Notes under the pieces: generated by a model
Told to the model about the DNA's origin: nothing
Seen by the model: the letters and a program-made list of their open reading frames with translations, nothing else
Database searches by the model: none
Made by a program: the position numbers and the translations under genes
Origin: an uncultured Eubacteriales bacterium
GTDB lineage: Bacteria > Bacillota > Clostridia > Oscillospirales > CAG-272
Reading direction: 5' to 3'
Length of the DNA stretch: 64,000 nt
Assembly (NCBI GenBank): GCA_934446065.1
Contig: CAKSDP010000007.1
Coordinates: 1-64,000, forward strand
Part shown: one piece after another, positions 61,938 through 64,000 of the stretch
Position numbering within the stretch: the first letter of the stretch is position 1
Layout of the letters: each line of letters begins with the position of its first letter

Positions 61938-63053
61938 ATGAAGGCAATGGGTATCATTTTTTCAAACGTATACGACGATAATTTCGGTGAGCTGACAAAC
62001 AAGCGCACCGTCGCCTCACTTCCCTTCGGCGGACGTTACCGCCAGATCGACTTTGTTCTGTCGAATCTCTCAAACTCCGGCATATGTCAGGTCGGAGTCA
62101 TAACCAAGTACAACTACCGCTCGCTCATGGATCATCTCGGCTCCTGCGTCGAGTGGGATCTCAACCGAAAAAACGAGGGGCTTGTGCTTCTGCCGCCCTT
62201 CGCAAGCGGAAACACGGGCGTTTACAGAGGAAAGCTTGAAGCGCTCTACTCCGCCGTCGGTTTCATAAACAATCCCGCATATGACTACGTCGTTCTCTCC
62301 GACTCAACGGTTTTGTGCAACATTGATTACCGCCCGATCATCCGCGAACACATAAAATCCGGGGCAGATGTCACCGCCGTCGCGATCAAGGCGGGCGATG
62401 AGACCGGACGCCAGTCGCTCTTGATGTACGCCGATGAATCGGGAACCGTGACCGACCTCGAGATCAACGCTATCCCAAGAGCGGGAGCGTATGACGGTCT
62501 CGGAATGTTCGTTATCAGCCGCCCACTGCTTGCAAAGGTCGTTGAGGAATCATACAGCAAGGGGTACATTCACCTCGAGCGCGAATTCATCCAGCGCCGC
62601 TTCAACGAGGGCACGCTCTCGATCCACCTCTACGGCTTCGACGGAGTTGTACTCCGCAATACCGACATCGCGCAATACTTCGCGAACAGCATGAAGATGC
62701 TGAGCGACGAGAGCATCCGCCGCGGACTTTTCGATCCCGCACGCCCGATCTACACGAAGGTGCGCGACGAATATCCGAGCTACTACTCCGAGACCTCCGA
62801 GCTTCACGACTGTCTCGTTGCCGACGGCTGCACGCTCCGCGGATACGCCGAGCACAGCGTGCTGTTCCGCAGCGTGACTCTTGATGAAAACGCACAGGTG
62901 CGCAACAGCATCGTCATGCAGGGAACGCGCATCGGGCGCGGCGCTCACCTCGACTGCGTGATCCTCGATAAAAACGTCACGGTCAGCGACGGCATGGTGC
63001 TGAAAGGCACGCCGACTCATCCCGTGATAATCCCGAAGGGCGCAAGGGTCTGA
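61938..63053 (+). CDS. glgD: Glucose-1-phosphate adenylyltransferase GlgD-type subunit
   Basis: GlgD is the modulatory partner of GlgC found in Firmicutes. The 371-residue protein has the same fold, but the catalytic GGxGxRL loop is replaced by NVYDDNFGELTNKRT (about 10-24), as usual for GlgD. It keeps FPFGGRYRQIDFVLSN-like and SDSTVLCNIDY regions and the C-terminal beta-helix. It lacks ADP-glucose synthesis on its own and modifies GlgC activity in the heterotetramer, by family knowledge. Preceded by AAAGGAGGGG. Confidence 0.95.
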   Translation: MKAMGIIFSNVYDDNFGELTNKRTVASLPFGGRYRQIDFVLSNLSNSGICQVGVITKYNYRSLMDHLGSCVEWDLNRKNEGLVLLPPFASGNTGVYRGKLEALYSAVGFINNPAYDYVVLSDSTVLCNIDYRPIIREHIKSGADVTAVAIKAGDETGRQSLLMYADESGTVTDLEINAIPRAGAYDGLGMFVISRPLLAKVVEESYSKGYIHLEREFIQRRFNEGTLSIHLYGFDGVVLRNTDIAQYFANSMKMLSDESIRRGLFDPARPIYTKVRDEYPSYYSETSELHDCLVADGCTLRGYAEHSVLFRSVTLDENAQVRNSIVMQGTRIGRGAHLDCVILDKNVTVSDGMVLKGTPTHPVIIPKGARV

Positions 63054-63088
63054 GCGCGTCCAAGTCTCAAAAGAAAGGCATTGTAAAA

Positions 63089-64000
63089 ATGAAAATCGTT
63101 TTTGCGGCAAGCGAGGCTGCGCCGTTCATAAAGACCGGCGGGCTCGGCGACGTTGCCGGTGCCCTTCCCGATGCGCTTTCGCATCAGAAAGGTGCGGAAG
63201 TACTCGTATTTCTGCCGTACTATAAATCAGTAAAGAACAATCCCGACATAAAGACGGAATTTCTGAAAAGCTTTGCAGTCTCGCTCTCGTGGCGTGTACA
63301 ACACGTAGGCGTGTTCCGTCTGAAATCAAAAAAGAAAAAGCATCAGGTCTACTTCATCGACAACGAATACTACTTCGGCAAGGACGGTGCTTACGGTTAT
63401 GCCGATGACGGCGAGAGGTTCGCATACTTTTCAAAGGCGATCCTCGAGAGTCTCGTACAGCTCGGCATCACGCCCGACATAATCCACGCGAACGACTGGC
63501 AGACGGCGCTCATACCCGTACTGCTTCACGCGTTCTACGAGGAGCCGCTCGGCGGAGCCAAAACGGTATTCACGATACACAACATGGAGTACCAGGGCAA
63601 GTGCGATCCGTATTTCATACCGGATGTGCTCGGGCTTCCCGAGAGCTACACAAACACGATGATCTTCGGCGACAACACCAACTTCATGAAAAGTGCGATA
63701 CTTATGAGCGACGCGGTGACGACCGTATCGCACACCTACGCCGATGAAATACGTTACCCGTACTTTGCGCACGGGCTCGCCTCGATCATATCCGCTCACG
63801 CGTTCAAGCTGCGCGGCATCGTCAACGGGATCGACACGAAGCGCTACGACCCGACGACCGATCCCGAGCTTTCGGTTCCGTATGACATCGCGACATACAA
63901 GGACGGCAAGCGTGCAGCAAAGGAAGCGCTTCAGCGCGAGCTGGGTCTCCCCGTCCGCGGTGACGTGCCGGTAATCGGAATCGTCTCCCGCCTTGTCGAA
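63089..64000 (+). CDS. glgA: Glycogen synthase, partial (3' end outside window)
   Basis: GlgA elongates glycogen from ADP-glucose. The 304 visible residues begin MKIVFAASEAAPFIKTGGLG, with the ADP-glucose-binding KTGGLGDV (15-22), then HANDWQTALIPVLLH near 138 and NGIDTKRYDPTTD near 268, before the window ends within the second Rossmann domain (IGIVSRLVE). The start has GAAAGG upstream, 35 bases after glgD. About 170 more residues are expected beyond the window. Confidence 0.96.
   Translation, partial: MKIVFAASEAAPFIKTGGLGDVAGALPDALSHQKGAEVLVFLPYYKSVKNNPDIKTEFLKSFAVSLSWRVQHVGVFRLKSKKKKHQVYFIDNEYYFGKDGAYGYADDGERFAYFSKAILESLVQLGITPDIIHANDWQTALIPVLLHAFYEEPLGGAKTVFTIHNMEYQGKCDPYFIPDVLGLPESYTNTMIFGDNTNFMKSAILMSDAVTTVSHTYADEIRYPYFAHGLASIISAHAFKLRGIVNGIDTKRYDPTTDPELSVPYDIATYKDGKRAAKEALQRELGLPVRGDVPVIGIVSRLVE

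Noticed and set aside
1..64000. CRISPR arrays, insertion sequences, prophage or rRNA/tRNA genes
   Set aside because: No spaced direct repeats, transposase or integrase motifs, or conserved RNA-gene sequences were seen on either strand.

Overview
The window looks like a chromosomal segment from a strictly anaerobic, spore-forming gut-type Firmicute (class Clostridia, moderately GC-rich). The evidence for spores is a SpoIIQ-like LytM protein, a CwlD-like amidase and a SpoVAF/GerA-type protein. The evidence for anaerobiosis is the glycyl-radical ribonucleotide reductase NrdD with NrdG, a flavodiiron protein fusion and a PPi-type phosphofructokinase. The GlgC/GlgD pair and a dockerin-bearing secreted esterase fit the Ruminococcus/Oscillospirales style of polysaccharide specialist, but the exact order or family cannot be fixed from this sequence.

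Layout. 0-5 kb: pfp-rimM-trmD operon, a small amidase, a TtcA-like tRNA thiolase and a CwlD-like amidase. 5-13 kb: DivIVA-like coiled-coil protein overlapping an XRE regulator, a GHL10 lipoprotein, several small membrane proteins, a SpoIIQ-like protein, a ThyX-like protein of unknown function and a cation diffusion facilitator. 13-17 kb: a leftward BlaI regulator / PD-(D/E)XK-like / XpaC-like operon and a divergent ROK-like regulator. 17-23 kb: nrdDG, then an O-antigen-ligase-like protein, an unknown gene interrupted by an in-frame TAG, and manA. 23-28 kb: a leftward mtlD-hisJ-mutS-like-udg operon. 28-38 kb: GH127 and GH3 glycosidases, spoVAF, trpS and a 918-residue dockerin SGNH esterase. 38-49 kb: the flavodiiron fusion, a two-component system with a THUMP methyltransferase, a YdcF-like protein, and a MarR-controlled pair of ABC exporter half-transporters. 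49-58 kb (leftward): metK behind a SAM-I riboswitch, an acyltransferase, a small-multidrug-export family protein, ribU behind an FMN riboswitch, and the str operon rpsL-rpsG-fusA-tuf. 58-64 kb: the glycogen operon glgB-glgC-glgD-glgA, the last cut by the window edge.

Most transcription units carry recognisable sigma-A promoters, many close to TTGACA-17-TATAAT, and most convergent gene ends share a hairpin terminator. About ten genes start at TTG or GTG with good ribosome binding sites. No tRNA, rRNA, insertion sequence, prophage, CRISPR array or defence system was found. The features most worth a second look are the ThyX-like protein lacking the ThyX motif, the TAG-interrupted gene, the BlaI-linked nuclease-like protein, the four-domain flavodiiron fusion, the dockerin esterase with repeated Cys-pair modules, the expanded FMN riboswitch and a sigma-F/G-like promoter before spoIIQ.
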